Source: Phormidium tanganyikae FI6-MK23
GTDB lineage: Bacteria > Cyanobacteriota > Cyanobacteriia > Leptolyngbyales > Leptolyngbyaceae
Assembly: GCA_019359175.1 (NCBI GenBank)
Contig: JAHHHU010000001.1
Span: 475,157-539,156, forward strand
Reading direction: 5' to 3'
DNA length: 64,000 bases
Shown here: positions 34,708 through 46,372 of the stretch, in pieces
Layout: the number at the start of each line of letters is the position of its first letter
Position numbering within the stretch: the stretch's first letter is position 1
Made by a program: the position numbers and the translations under genes
Notes under the pieces: model-generated
What the model was told of the DNA's origin: nothing
What the model saw: only the letters and a program-made list of their open reading frames with translations
Databases searched by the model: none

Positions 34708-36457
34708 GTAAGCCTTGATACGCGATCGAGAAATCTTCTTCAGTAATCTGTAAATTTGTTGGCTCGGTCATGCCTTGAGCGCGATACCGTCGAACTGCTT
34801 GCAGTGCAGCTTGATTGCTCAAAAGCGCTAAATCCGCACCGTTCCAGCCTTCAGTAGAAAACGCGATCGCATCTAAATCTACTTCAGATAAAGGTCGATC
34901 GACATTGTGAACCCGCAAAATTTCTAACCGACTCGACTGATCCGGCAAATCGACTTGAATTTGCAAATCTAATCTTCCAGCCCGAAGCAGAGCGGCATCA
35001 AGTTCATCCGGGCGATTCGTTGCACCGATTAACAATACTGTGCCGCAATCTTGTAGCCCATCCAACTCGGTGAGCAATTGACCGACAACGCGATCGCTCA
35101 CTCCAGAATCTCCGCTAAATTTCCCCCGCGCAGGAGCTAACGTATCAATCTCATCAATGAACACCACACAGGGCGAAGCTTGACGCGCTTTGTTAAATAA
35201 ATCGCGCACTTCCTGTTCTGCGGCTCCTACCCAACGGCTCATCAACTCCGCACCATTCACCGCAATAAAGTTCGCTCTAGCTTGAGAAGCAACCGCTTTG
35301 GCTAACAGTGTTTTCCCCGTTCCAGGCAGCCCCCACAACAGAATGCCACGGGGTGCTTTCGCTCCAGTCTGTTGATACAGTTCGGGATAAAGCATCGCTC
35401 CTTCGACTGCTTCTTGCAATGTGCGTTTGATTTCTTCCAATCCGCCGATCTGATTCCAAGTCACGTTGGGTGATTCGACTTCGATCGATCGCAGAACTGA
35501 GGGCTTGATTTCTTTTAGTGCTAGAAGGAAATCCTGGTGTTCGATCGATAGTTCATTCGGAACCGCTTCCAATGAAGGAACCTGTCGCCGTAGTGCAATA
35601 TATGCTGCTTTTTGACAAACCGCTTTGAGGTCTGCGCCGACCATTCCAACCGTTAGATCGGCAACCGATTCGAGTTCGACGGAATCTAAAGGCATCGATC
35701 GCGTCAGAATCTTGAGAATTTCCAAGCGCCCGTCTCGATCGGGGACTCGGAACTGAATTTCTCGATCGAAGCGTCCCGGTCGCCGCAGTGCAGGATCGAG
35801 ATGATCCGGGCGATTCGTTGCCGCAAGAACAATCACGCCTTTCGTTTGTGCAAATCCATCCATCAAGGTCAGCAACTGAGCGACAACCCGCTTTTCGACT
35901 TCGCCTTCAACTTTGGCGCGATCGGGGGCAAGGCTATCAATCTCGTCGATAAACACAATGCAAGGAGCCGAAGCGGTTGCCTTCTCGAAAATGCTGCGAA
36001 GTCGGGCTTCTGCCTCTCCGTAATATTTGCCCATCACTTCGGGAGCCGCGATCGCAATGTAGTTCACGCCTAACTCTTCAGCGAGCGATCGAGCCGTTAG
36101 CGTTTTTCCAGTTCCGGGTGAGCCTGTCAATAGCACCCCTCGAATCGGTTCAAGTCCCAATTTCGCCAAGATTTCTGGACGTTTCAGCGGGAGTTCGACC
36201 AGTTCTCGCAATTCTTGAAGCACCTCTTTCAGTCCGCCTACATCTTGCAGTGAGACAGGATTTGTAGGGGGTGGAGTGACAATCACATCAGGAGCAGGCG
36301 GTTGAGCGGGTTGAGCGCGATTTATGCTGCGGGGAATGCTGCTAAACCCTGCGCGATTGACTTGCACATTGGCTTTGAGTTCGCCTTTTTCTGCTTTTTC
36401 TTCAAGCAATTTTGCAAGTTCTAACAGTTGCTCAAATCCTTTAAACAGCTCACTCAT
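34691..36457 (-). CDS. CDC48/VCP-like AAA ATPase with two AAA domains
   Basis: 588 aa from ATG 36457 (a GTG three codons upstream is also open). D1: Walker A GSPGTGKT and Walker B VFIDEIDSLAP; second region D2: GLPGTGKT and VFIDEIDTLAP. Each domain shows the arginine-finger region RPGRFDREIQ or RAGRLDLQIQ. The N-terminal helical segment (KLLEEKAEKGELK) replaces the long N-domain of true Cdc48. Such proteins unfold or remodel protein complexes; the target is unknown. It is divergent from the ArsA-like ATPase with 63 bp between starts. Confidence 0.92.
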   Translation of the reverse strand: MSELFKGFEQLLELAKLLEEKAEKGELKANVQVNRAGFSSIPRSINRAQPAQPPAPDVIVTPPPTNPVSLQDVGGLKEVLQELRELVELPLKRPEILAKLGLEPIRGVLLTGSPGTGKTLTARSLAEELGVNYIAIAAPEVMGKYYGEAEARLRSIFEKATASAPCIVFIDEIDSLAPDRAKVEGEVEKRVVAQLLTLMDGFAQTKGVIVLAATNRPDHLDPALRRPGRFDREIQFRVPDRDGRLEILKILTRSMPLDSVELESVADLTVGMVGADLKAVCQKAAYIALRRQVPSLEAVPNELSIEHQDFLLALKEIKPSVLRSIEVESPNVTWNQIGGLEEIKRTLQEAVEGAMLYPELYQQTGAKAPRGILLWGLPGTGKTLLAKAVASQARANFIAVNGAELMSRWVGAAEQEVRDLFNKARQASPCVVFIDEIDTLAPARGKFSGDSGVSDRVVGQLLTELDGLQDCGTVLLIGATNRPDELDAALLRAGRLDLQIQVDLPDQSSRLEILRVHNVDRPLSEVDLDAIAFSTEGWNGADLALLSNQAALQAVRRYRAQGMTEPTNLQITEEDFSIAYQGLLSQRR

Positions 36458-36520
36458 GGATATCACCGAGTTTTAGGGAAGACTACTAAGGATTGTGCCC
36501 AAACTCGCTTCGCGTGAACT

Positions 36521-38344
36521 ATGAACACTCTAAACTCGTTTGATTCCCTGCATTTGGCAATGTTTAGCGGTAAAGGTGGCGTGGGTAAATCTACGCTCTC
36601 CAGTGGATTTGCACGACGCTGGGCGAAACAGTTCCCAAATGAGCAAATTTTGCTGATGTCCACTGATCCGGCGCATTCCTTGGGCGATGTGCTGCAAATG
36701 GATGTGGGCAATACGGCGCAAACGGTAGAGGATTTACCGAATCTAACGGTGAGAGCGCTAGATTCGGCGTTGTTGCTGAAAGAGTTCAAAGCGGACTATG
36801 GCGAGATTTTAGAACGGTTGGTCGAGCGGGGAAGCTTTGTTGAGAAAGATGATTTGTCCTCGGTTTGGGATCTCGGTTGGTCGGGGCTAGATGAGTTGAT
36901 GGGAATTCTCGAAATTCAGCGGCTTTTGAGGGATCAAGTCGTCGATCGTATTGTGGTAGATATGGCTCCAAGCGGTCATACGTTAGCACTATTCAATCTC
37001 ATGGACTTTCTCGAAGAGTTCTTATCTGCATTAGAACTCTTTCAGCAAAAACATCGCACGATCAGTGAGGCATTTACCGGACGCTACACCCCGGATGAAG
37101 TCGATCGTTTTCTCGAATCGATGCAGCAAGATCTAACTCACGGGCGACAGTTATTGCAAAATCCTGCTCGATCGGGTTGTTTTATTGTTGCGATCGCAGA
37201 ATGGCTAAGTCTACTCGAATCACAACGCTTTTTCAAATCTTTGGAAACGCTAAAGATTCCATTTGGAGGACTCTTTCTGAATCAAATTCATTCTGGAAAT
37301 GAATCGCTAGTCGAAAAGTTTCAAAATACATTTGAACCCGCATCAATTATCACAATTCCACAACAGAACGAAGAACCAATCGGAGGAACAGCGATCGACC
37401 AATTAATCGCGCAAATCGGAGTTTCAGCTCCAATCTCAATTTCTCAATCTGTTGAGCCTTCGATTAAATTCGCTGATTTCATTTCAGAAGGGCGCAAACT
37501 GCTTCTAATCGGGGGGAAAGGTGGAGTCGGAAAAACGACGGTTGCAGCCGCGATCGCCCTCAATCTCTCGCAACAATATCCAGATAAAAAGATTCGCGTA
37601 ATCTCGATCGATCCGGCTCACTCATTGGGCGATGCGTTTGGAACTCAACTCGGACATCACCCGACTGAACTATCACCCAACCTAAGCGCTCAAGAAATCG
37701 ACGCGCGTGAAATGATTGACGAATTTCGATCTGCATATCTTTGGGAATTAGCCGACATGATGAGCGGTGAAAATCAAGATGAAACGCTGCAAATTGCTTA
37801 CACTCCTGAAGCTTGGCGAAAAATCATGGCGCAAGCGCTCCCCGGAATCGAGGAAATGCTCTCCTTGATTGAAGTGATGGAACTGCTCGACTCCCAAGCT
37901 CAGGATCTAATCATTCTCGATACCGCTCCGACTGGGCATCTTCTACGATTTCTTGAAATGCCCTCAGTCCTCACGGATTGGCTAAATTGGATTTTCAAAC
38001 TCTGGCTGAAATATCAAAACGTGATTGGTCACACCGAGTTCATGGGTCGCCTCAGAACCTTGCGTCAGCAAATTGTCCAAACTCACAAAAAACTGCAAAA
38101 CTCTCAACACACAGAATTCATCGGCGTGGTGCAGAATCGATCGACAATCTTTGCCGAAACCGATCGCCTCGTAAAATCGCTCGAACAGTTGCAAGTCCAC
38201 CAGCGCTACATTGTCCACAACCGCGCCGATCGACCTTTAACTTTCGATCAATTTGCCGGAAAAGCGATCGTCACTCTACCCAACGTTTCCGCCGAACTCT
38301 CACCATTCGAGCAACTTAAGAAAGTCGCAGAACTGCTGCGATAG
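36521..38344 (+). CDS. Double-domain ArsA/GET3-family ATPase
   Basis: 607 aa with two tandem domains. First: FSGKGGVGKSTLSSGFA (deviant Walker A, residues 15 onward) and STDPAHSLGDVLQ. Second: IGGKGGVGKTTVAAAIALNL (about residue 330) and SIDPAHSLGDAFG. Each has a later DTAP or DMAP-type segment (VVDMAPSGHTL, LDTAPTGHLL). No arsR, arsB or arsD-like genes are nearby, so a Get3/TRC40-like protein-targeting or an uncharacterised role fits better than arsenite export. Confidence 0.92.
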   Translation: MNTLNSFDSLHLAMFSGKGGVGKSTLSSGFARRWAKQFPNEQILLMSTDPAHSLGDVLQMDVGNTAQTVEDLPNLTVRALDSALLLKEFKADYGEILERLVERGSFVEKDDLSSVWDLGWSGLDELMGILEIQRLLRDQVVDRIVVDMAPSGHTLALFNLMDFLEEFLSALELFQQKHRTISEAFTGRYTPDEVDRFLESMQQDLTHGRQLLQNPARSGCFIVAIAEWLSLLESQRFFKSLETLKIPFGGLFLNQIHSGNESLVEKFQNTFEPASIITIPQQNEEPIGGTAIDQLIAQIGVSAPISISQSVEPSIKFADFISEGRKLLLIGGKGGVGKTTVAAAIALNLSQQYPDKKIRVISIDPAHSLGDAFGTQLGHHPTELSPNLSAQEIDAREMIDEFRSAYLWELADMMSGENQDETLQIAYTPEAWRKIMAQALPGIEEMLSLIEVMELLDSQAQDLIILDTAPTGHLLRFLEMPSVLTDWLNWIFKLWLKYQNVIGHTEFMGRLRTLRQQIVQTHKKLQNSQHTEFIGVVQNRSTIFAETDRLVKSLEQLQVHQRYIVHNRADRPLTFDQFAGKAIVTLPNVSAELSPFEQLKKVAELLR

Positions 38345-38379
38345 AATAAAACCACTTCGATCGACAATGCGTAAACTCC

Positions 38380-38967
38380 ATGACTCAAACTCGATCTCAA
38401 ACAAAACGACTCACTTTTGAAGAGTATCTGTCTTACGACGATGGCACAGATACGCGCTACGAACTTGTGGACGGAGAGCCGATCGAAATGCCCCCAGAAT
38501 CGCCAGAGAATATCGCGATCGCGAGAAGAATTTTTTTGGAACTAATGAAACGAATTCCAGCAGACTTAATTGTTTGGGGAACTGAAATCGAAGTCTCAGG
38601 GAGACGAGCAAGAACACGACTTCCCGATCTCATTGTGCATACTGATGAGTCCTACGCTGCTCTAGCTGGCAAAACTCGATCGACAATTACCCATGAAATG
38701 CCGCCGCCCGCGATCATTGTAGAAGTCGTCTCACCGGGAACCACGAATCGAGATCGAGATTATCGCCACAAACGCACTGAGTACGCTGCTCGTTGCATCT
38801 CTGAATACTGGATTATCGACCCGCAGGATCAGCAAATCACCGTCTGCACTTGGGTGAACGGGCAGTACGAAGACCAGGTTTTTCGAGGCGATGAAAAAGT
38901 TCGATCGTCGATCGTGCCTGCATTCGATCAAACCGCTGGACAGATCCTTGGCGCTCCACAAATTTAA
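38380..38967 (+). CDS. Uma2-family endonuclease-like protein (DUF820)
   Basis: 195 aa: [83 protein letters not shown]. These form the PD-(D/E)xK-like core (E, D, ExV-K) of the Uma2 family, very abundant in cyanobacteria. Function in vivo unknown. It stands 35 bp after the ArsA-like gene; a separate promoter is likely. Confidence 0.9.
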   Translation: MTQTRSQTKRLTFEEYLSYDDGTDTRYELVDGEPIEMPPESPENIAIARRIFLELMKRIPADLIVWGTEIEVSGRRARTRLPDLIVHTDESYAALAGKTRSTITHEMPPPAIIVEVVSPGTTNRDRDYRHKRTEYAARCISEYWIIDPQDQQITVCTWVNGQYEDQVFRGDEKVRSSIVPAFDQTAGQILGAPQI

Positions 38968-39033
38968 ACCCATTCCAAACCGGGAAAGCGTATCCTAAAG
39001 ATAGTGTGAAGTTTTTTAAACTCCCGACTATTT

Positions 39034-39903
39034 ATGAAATGTATCATCGATCGCCGCGCTCAGTTTTCGGCAAGTCATCGGTACTATTTGCCAGAACTGA
39101 GCGAAGCGGAAAACGTCGAGCGATTTGGAAAATGTACCCAGTCGCCCGGACATGGACACAACTACGTGCTGTATGTCTCAATGCTAGGCGACCTAGACGA
39201 ATACGGTATGGTACTCAACCTGTCGGATGTGAAGCACGTCATCAAGCGCGAAGTCACCAGCCAGCTTGATTTTTCCTTTCTAAACGATGCTTGGGCAGAG
39301 TTTCAGCAAACCCTTCCCACGACTGAACACATCGCACGATCGATTTGGCAGCGACTTGCATCCCACTTACCGATCGTCAAAATTCGACTCTACGAACATC
39401 CTGAACTCTGGGCAGATTATCTAGGAAACAATATGGAAGCCTACCTTACCATCAGCACCCATTTCAGCGCCGCTCACCGTCTTGCTCGTCCTGATCTTAG
39501 CTTCGAGAAAAATTGTGAAATCTACGGCAAATGTGCCCGCCCGAATGGTCATGGACACAACTATCATCTCGAAGTCACAATCAAAGGTGAAATCGATCCG
39601 CGAACCGGAATGATTGCAGATTTGGTTGCGTTCCAGAAAGCCGTTGATGATTATGTAGTGGAACCCTTCGACCACACTTTTCTTAACAAAGATATTCCAT
39701 ATTTTGAGAAAGTTGTTCCCACCGCAGAAAACATTGCCGTTCACATTCGCGATCTGCTCGAAGATCCGATTCGTCAGATTGGCGCACAGTTATACAAAGT
39801 GAAATTGATCGAAAGCCCGAACAACTCTTGTGAGGTGTATGGCGCAACTGCAACAGATGCAATTCCCTTGTTGATGCGTGAACCTGCCTTCGCGAATGTC
39901 TGA
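39034..39903 (+). CDS. Tandem 6-pyruvoyl-tetrahydropterin synthase domain protein
   Basis: 289 aa with two PTPS/QueD-like domains. The first has FSASHRYY and GKCTQSPGHGHNYVL; the second FSAAHRLARPDL and GKCARPNGHGHNYHLEVT, both keeping the zinc histidines and the Cys (GKC). Each single domain is normally about 130 aa, so this is an internal duplication. The likely reaction is formation of 6-carboxy- or 6-pyruvoyl-tetrahydropterin, towards pterins or queuosine. In cyanobacteria a double form is known to occur (from memory). Confidence 0.9.
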   Translation: MKCIIDRRAQFSASHRYYLPELSEAENVERFGKCTQSPGHGHNYVLYVSMLGDLDEYGMVLNLSDVKHVIKREVTSQLDFSFLNDAWAEFQQTLPTTEHIARSIWQRLASHLPIVKIRLYEHPELWADYLGNNMEAYLTISTHFSAAHRLARPDLSFEKNCEIYGKCARPNGHGHNYHLEVTIKGEIDPRTGMIADLVAFQKAVDDYVVEPFDHTFLNKDIPYFEKVVPTAENIAVHIRDLLEDPIRQIGAQLYKVKLIESPNNSCEVYGATATDAIPLLMREPAFANV

Positions 39904-39951
39904 TCTTAGCTCGGTAGAGACGTTCCAGCGGAACGTCTCCATCTTTCACCG

Positions 39952-40206
39952 CTACAATCCCAGCAAATCATCCAGTTCGTCGATCGCTTCACACGGAACT
40001 GACTGACTATCTCGATCGACTTCCATCATGGGCTGCGATCGCTTGATCACAGAAGTCCCCTGCAATCGTCCATACAGATAATCATCTGCGTACTTGCGAA
40101 ACACCGCCTCGATCGCAGCCCGCGCATTCTTCAATCCCCATTCTGCTGCAATCAATTCCGCTTTTTCGAGGACATCTTTGCTCAGTCTCACTTTGTTGTC
40201 ATACAT
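39952..40206 (-). CDS. ParR-like small partner of ParM
   Basis: 84 aa from ATG 40206 (MYDNKVRLSKDVLEKAELIAAEWG), with an N-terminal beta strand plus two helices that could form a ribbon-helix-helix DNA-binding fold. An acidic tail (IDELDDLLGL) follows, reminiscent of the ParM-binding end of ParR proteins. It overlaps the actin-like gene by 19 bp. The role is inferred from position and size; sequence similarity to known ParR is not obvious by eye. Confidence 0.65.
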   Translation of the reverse strand: MYDNKVRLSKDVLEKAELIAAEWGLKNARAAIEAVFRKYADDYLYGRLQGTSVIKRSQPMMEVDRDSQSVPCEAIDELDDLLGL

Positions 40207-41213
40207 AGCTGCCACCCTTCAGAGATCGGGAACAATCCTCGTACATTCGCAAACTGCGGATCAGGCACGACAGCAAACAATTTCCGCCCGGCTAACCGTT
40301 CTGCAATCAAGTGTGAGCTTCCACCCGTCACGAGAAAGCGAGTCACACGCGGCATATAAGGGGTGTATTGTGCCTTAATCGTCTGAAAAATTCCCTTAAA
40401 CCAAGGATCAAGATACTCTTCGAGCCACAGCGACCAAGATAATTCTGTATCTGCGTAAGCGTGACCCGATTTAAACCCATCCATAATGATTGCTGGATCA
40501 ACAGTGGTTCCGAGTCCATCGATCAAACGTCGATCGAAACTAATCGCAGTTGCAAGCTCATACGATCCGCCTCGATCCATCACATTCTCGTCAATCACAT
40601 CTCCTTCCGCATCAATTAAGCGCGTTAACCACGTTCCGCCCCCAATATCAACTACGATCGTATAACCACCATCAGGAATGAGTCCCAACTGTTGAGCATA
40701 GCGATACGAACCGATTCCTTCTCGTTCCACTTCGACATTCTCAACTGTGATTCTATACGGAATGCCATTCCGTTTAAATTCGTGTATTCCAATCAGTTGA
40801 GATTTGATTGCATCTGCGTTGCGGCTTGGATCAGGTGTGGAAGCGTAAACGTGCAGCGGAAACTGGCTGATTTCTTCATCTCGCTCTGGCTCTAGACAGG
40901 CATACAAATGCAGTCTCGCCAAATCGACCTTGTTTTCTACAACGGTTTGCTGCTGGCGACGATATTTGTACGCTTGTGTGCCAAAATGATAGCGAGTTCC
41001 ATCTGGCAACTCGATGAGCGGCGACTGGTCAGAATACCGCACCGGATCACGTCCTTGAGGCAGTTGAAATCGCACCGATCGAATTGCTCTTGGGTGTCCC
41101 GCACCGTTCCAAAACTTGAGATCATAGTTTCCGGCATCAAGTGCGATCGTGCGATAGGTGACGGCTCCAGTTGTTTCTTTCCGAGGTCTGCTACGAGTGC
41201 CTAATCCGTTCAT
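40188..41213 (-). CDS. ParM/StbA-like actin-family protein
   Basis: 341 aa from ATG 41213, preceded by GAGGAAAA. Actin-fold nucleotide motifs: TIALDAGNYDLKFWNG (phosphate 1), YTIVVDIGGGTWLTRL (phosphate 2), RFLVTGGSSHLIAERL (adenosine). Such proteins polymerise to push plasmids apart. The coupled small gene is the likely adaptor. Near the promoter is an inverted repeat. The operon is just upstream of a tRNA gene and of a long accessory region, which suggests it belongs to an integrated element or plasmid. Confidence 0.87.
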   Translation of the reverse strand: MNGLGTRSRPRKETTGAVTYRTIALDAGNYDLKFWNGAGHPRAIRSVRFQLPQGRDPVRYSDQSPLIELPDGTRYHFGTQAYKYRRQQQTVVENKVDLARLHLYACLEPERDEEISQFPLHVYASTPDPSRNADAIKSQLIGIHEFKRNGIPYRITVENVEVEREGIGSYRYAQQLGLIPDGGYTIVVDIGGGTWLTRLIDAEGDVIDENVMDRGGSYELATAISFDRRLIDGLGTTVDPAIIMDGFKSGHAYADTELSWSLWLEEYLDPWFKGIFQTIKAQYTPYMPRVTRFLVTGGSSHLIAERLAGRKLFAVVPDPQFANVRGLFPISEGWQLCMTTK

Positions 41214-41252
41214 GGCGTTTTCCTCAACAAGATAAGGGCAATACAAATGCTC

Positions 41253-41268
41253 TAGTACGTCAGTACTA
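41253..41268. promoter_or_regulatory. Inverted repeat upstream of the ParM operon
   Basis: TAGTAC-GTCA-GTACTA, perfect six-bp arms, 40 bp before the ParM start codon. It may be the operator or part of a centromere-like site that ParR binds. Further upstream GGTCGATTT- and TCGATTT-like words repeat near 41320-41340. Confidence 0.5.
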
Positions 41269-41381
41269 TATTAGGTTTTGTTCAAGCTGTCAACCTGGGG
41301 ACAAAGAAATTAGCAAAACTCGATTTGGGTCGATTTAGGTTGTATCAAGCTGAATCACTTATGATATGCTTATGAATATTA

Positions 41382-41453
41382 GGGCGATTAGCACAGTGGT
41401 AGCGCACATCCTTCACACGGATGGGGTCACTGGTTCAAATCCAGTATCGCCCA
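41382..41453 (+). tRNA. tRNA-Val (anticodon CAC)
   Basis: Acceptor GGGCGAT (41382-41388) pairs with ATCGCCC (41446-41452). The anticodon stem CATCC/GGATG holds the loop TTCACAC, giving anticodon CAC for valine GTG. The T arm ACTGG-TTCAAAT-CCAGT is perfect. The D arm has one mismatch. CCA is not encoded. tRNA 3' ends are common integration sites, and a long accessory region follows. Confidence 0.93.
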
Positions 41454-41509
41454 TAGGTTTCAGGAATCTGAGATAGGCACTAGCCCTAAATCAGCCCTAA
41501 AACCGAAAC

Positions 41510-41676
41510 ACAACCGAATAGACGGGACTGCGGATCGGCTCCGTATTCACAGCTTTTAAGGGGTATCAGATCCCATAAAAAGCTGTGAATACCGAAGTCA
41601 GATACCGCAGTTTTTGCTGTGTGAGAAGCCGTATTAAAGAAGCCAAAGTCTTTAATACGGCTTCTCACACACAGTT
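41510..41676. repeat. Two consecutive long hairpins after the tRNA
   Basis: Hairpin 1 is ACTGCGGATCGGCTCCGTAT (from 41527) against the complementary run ending at 41611, imperfect over about 31 bp. Hairpin 2 is CTGTGTGAGAAGCCGTATTA (41617 on) with TCTTTAATACGGCTTCTCAC (41649 on), about 22 paired bp around AGCCAAAG, followed by TTTTGG. No open frame. They could be terminators, folding RNA or the ends of a small mobile element. Confidence 0.7.
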
Positions 41677-42421
41677 TTGGTGAGGAATGAGATCGACAAT
41701 TCCGCATCCTCAAACATCGATCACGCTAATTCTCCGAAATGAAATCGGAATATTCTGCACCGAACTGTGCAAAGTGCGATCGTGCATGATGCGGTTCTGC
41801 GGTGTTTTTTCTGGGTAGTCCTATTTAGGGAATGATAGCTATAAGTTCCTCCAGATAAGGCTTTCAGGGCTTAAGGCAAACTTTTCAGACCTGAAGTATC
41901 TCGACCTTTTTCACGTCTTTGCAGCAACACACCCAACAGAGCACCGAGAGAATCAGCACTGTGGCTTCTGTCTTGGGCAGATACTTGGGCTTTTCCATCC
42001 GACAGTATCTCGATAGAATTCATGTTGCAAAAGTGTTTCAGCCATCCTTACCTTCAGGGCACTACCAAAATCTGCTGCGTAAATTGAGCGAACCTAGCGA
42101 TTGCGGGATGATTGTGCTTAATCTTGAACATCTCCGGTTAAGTTAACCATAACTTCAGAAAATCTGATATTCAGATTTTCTGAAGTTATGGTTAACCCTC
42201 ATTTGTCACTCTCGCTGAAGCGAATTCTGAAACTCAGCCACAGCCCGTGTCTCCTATTTTGACGGCTCAAAAATGGCAAAAGAGCAAAACGCAGGTACAG
42301 TAAGGCTTTCAGTTTTTGCTCCTGCCAAGATGACAAATGAAGGGTTAATCCAGTTAATGAAACCAGCAAAGTAGGTAAGCGTGGAACTTTAGTAATTCCA
42401 GCTAAGTTACGCAATTGATTT
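41677..42421. other. Accessory spacer with a perfect 26-bp palindrome
   Basis: No gene that I can support. A short plus frame at 41919-42146 and a minus frame at 42199-42414 have no recognisable domains. Bases 42142-42167 (GTTAACCATAACTTCAGAAA...) are a perfect inverted repeat of 42171-42196 with a TAT spacer. Two such ends back to back look like abutting transposon terminal repeats or a terminator. Confidence 0.6.
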
Positions 42422-42705
42422 GGTTGTGTCGCGAATACTTTTTAGTGACAAACGAAGTATCTCATTCGCATTCCGTTAAGCACTAATTCTGAAGAGTTCT
42501 TCGATAAACCGGTTGTGTCGCAAAAATGATAAGGTGGTGAGATTCAATTTTCTCTAGCCTCAATCTAAATGGTTGCCCAATCTTTGTTTAAGTGGCGGCA
42601 TTTCTTGCCCGAAATCATTGTGTTGAATGTGCGGTGGTACTGTCGCTATTCCTTGAGCCATCGAGATTTGGAAGAGATGATGCAAGAACGGGGAGTGGAA
42701 TCGGG
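42422..42705. mobile_element. Two abutting IS6-family fragments
   Basis: Bases 42422-42510 begin GGTTGTGTCGCGAATAC and match the right-end part of the IS6 copy at 45348 (transposase C-terminus, minus). At 42511 a second terminal repeat GGTTGTGTCGCAAAAATG starts. It is followed by a plus-strand transposase start (SLFKWRHFLPEIIVLNVRWYC, LSHRDLEEMMQERGVE) cut off at about 42705. Both are partial and cannot transpose alone. They lie on the 3' side of katG. Confidence 0.85.
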
Positions 42706-42759
42706 TTTCCTTGTAATTTTCTCGGGCATTGGTTGGAACTATAAGCAGCTTTGACGTAA

Positions 42760-42820
42760 GGGACTAAAGCTAGGGCGGTGTTTTAACTTGTCTTGAAACG
42801 CCTCCCTAGCCTTAGTCTCT
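42760..42820. repeat. Imperfect 22-bp hairpin downstream of katG
   Basis: GACTAAAGCTAGGGCGGTG near 42763 pairs with ACGCCTCCCTAGCCTTAGTC near 42798-42817. On the minus strand it is 80-140 bp past the katG stop and could end its transcript; it may also be a small dispersed palindrome. Confidence 0.55.
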
Positions 42821-42901
42821 GGCTTCTACCCGCGTTCAGAATTTCCGCAGGTTTGCGTTGCCTCGGCCTCTGTTCACCCGCTAGATCAGTTGAAGTTACG
42901 C

Positions 42902-45211
<2,310 letters not shown>

Positions 45212-45219
45212 TTACTGGG

Positions 45220-45285
45220 ATAACCGATGAGCAATATAATCGAAGATAAATATAATAAACGTTATGATTTGAAATAATCGGTTAT
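45220..45285. promoter_or_regulatory. Inverted repeat in the katG promoter region
   Basis: ATAACCGAT (45220-45228) and ATCGGTTAT (45277-45285) face each other 48 bp apart around AT-rich DNA that includes ATAATAAACGTTAT. A PerR/Fur-type site is possible but the match to a PerR box is not good enough to claim. Confidence 0.35.
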
Positions 45286-45347
45286 GGCAGGTTATACCAA
45301 TAGCCCAAGGGTGAGCCTGTACAAGCATATATATCCATAAAATTGCC

Positions 45348-46173
45348 GGTTGTGTCGCAAATACTTTTTAGTGACAAACGAGGTATCTCGTTCGCGTTCC
45401 GTTAAGCGCTAATTCCGAAGAGTTCTTCGATAAACTTCGCTTGAGACACATTCTTCCCTTTGCTGATTCCTTTCGCTTGTCCTTTGCGAATCATACTCAT
45501 TGCTTCAATCCCTCTAAGGGTTCGTCTCGCTGTGTGGAATGACCCAAATCCCATCATCGATTTGGTCAGTCGCTTGATGTTGCAGTGCTCCTGCTCGATG
45601 AGGTTATTCAGATACTTGCTCTGCCGTAATTCCGTCTCTGCTGCCAGCGTTTCATCCGCTTTCAGGGCTTCGACTGCCACGGGATAGGCGGCATTTCTAT
45701 CGACGGTGATCACCCGTGGAGCCTGAGTGTGAGTCGCCTTCAGCACTTTGCAGAAAAACCGGGCGGAGGCTTTCCCATCTCGCTTTGCACTCAGCATAAA
45801 GTCCAGCGTGTTGCCGACTGAATCCACCGCTCGGTAAAGATATTTCCACTCCCCTTTGACCTGGATGTACGTCTCATCCACCCGCCACGAATCGTTTGTC
45901 AGATTCAGGTGCGGTCGAACTCGCTTGTCCAGTTCTGGGGCGTAGCTCAACACCCAATGATGGATCATTCCACAATTCATCGTTGGGTGTTGAGCTACGC
46001 CATCATCTCTTCCAAATCCCAATAGTTCAAGGGACAGCGACAATACCACCGCACATTCAGCACGATGATCTCTGGCAGAAAATGCCGCCACTTATAATAA
46101 GGATTGGGAAGCCCTTTAGGGTGAGGTGAGAGAAAATTGAGCCTCCCCACCCTATTATTTTTGCGACACAACC
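45348..46173. mobile_element. IS6-family insertion sequence (826 bp) with damaged transposase
   Basis: Terminal inverted repeats GGTTGTGTCGCAAA (45348) and TTTGCGACACAACC (ending 46173) enclose one transposase gene on the minus strand. The 8-bp flanks (AAATTGCC left, CCAGAGAA right) differ, so there is no target duplication, as expected if the copy arose by IS6 cointegration or homologous exchange. Confidence 0.85.
45402..46110 (-). pseudogene. IS6 transposase interrupted by an inverted duplication
   Basis: The C-terminal two thirds are intact. HHWVLSYAPELDKRVRPHL, NDSWRVDETYIQVKGEWKYLYRA (first catalytic D and E region), VDRNAAYP (second D) and LIEQEHCNIKR (DDE glutamate) are visible. The N-terminal helix-turn-helix (KWRHFLPEIIVLNVRWYCR, WDLEEMM) is in another frame. 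Between them a 24-nt arm at 45939-45962 is repeated inverted at 45978-46001 with one mismatch, destroying the frame. Confidence 0.8.
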
Positions 46174-46372
46174 CCAGAGAACGGGTTTTATCGTCATTTC
46201 TCTCATCCCCCTATATCAAACCGTTGCCCACACTCAAACTCGATAGATCAGCCGACCTAACACCCGTTTGCCTTGACCGCGGCTCATACGGAACTGTTTC
46301 AGATTGGATAACAGTTAACTGGAGATAAGAATGTTTCTCTTATAAGGTCTTGCCATTCTAGGTAATCTGGTC

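Noticed and set aside
41510..41676. Retron or integron attC-type structure in the post-tRNA hairpins
   Set aside because: No reverse transcriptase or integron integrase nearby and no attC core sites.
45340..46181. Target-site duplication around the IS6 copy
   Set aside because: The eight flanking bases on the two sides do not match.
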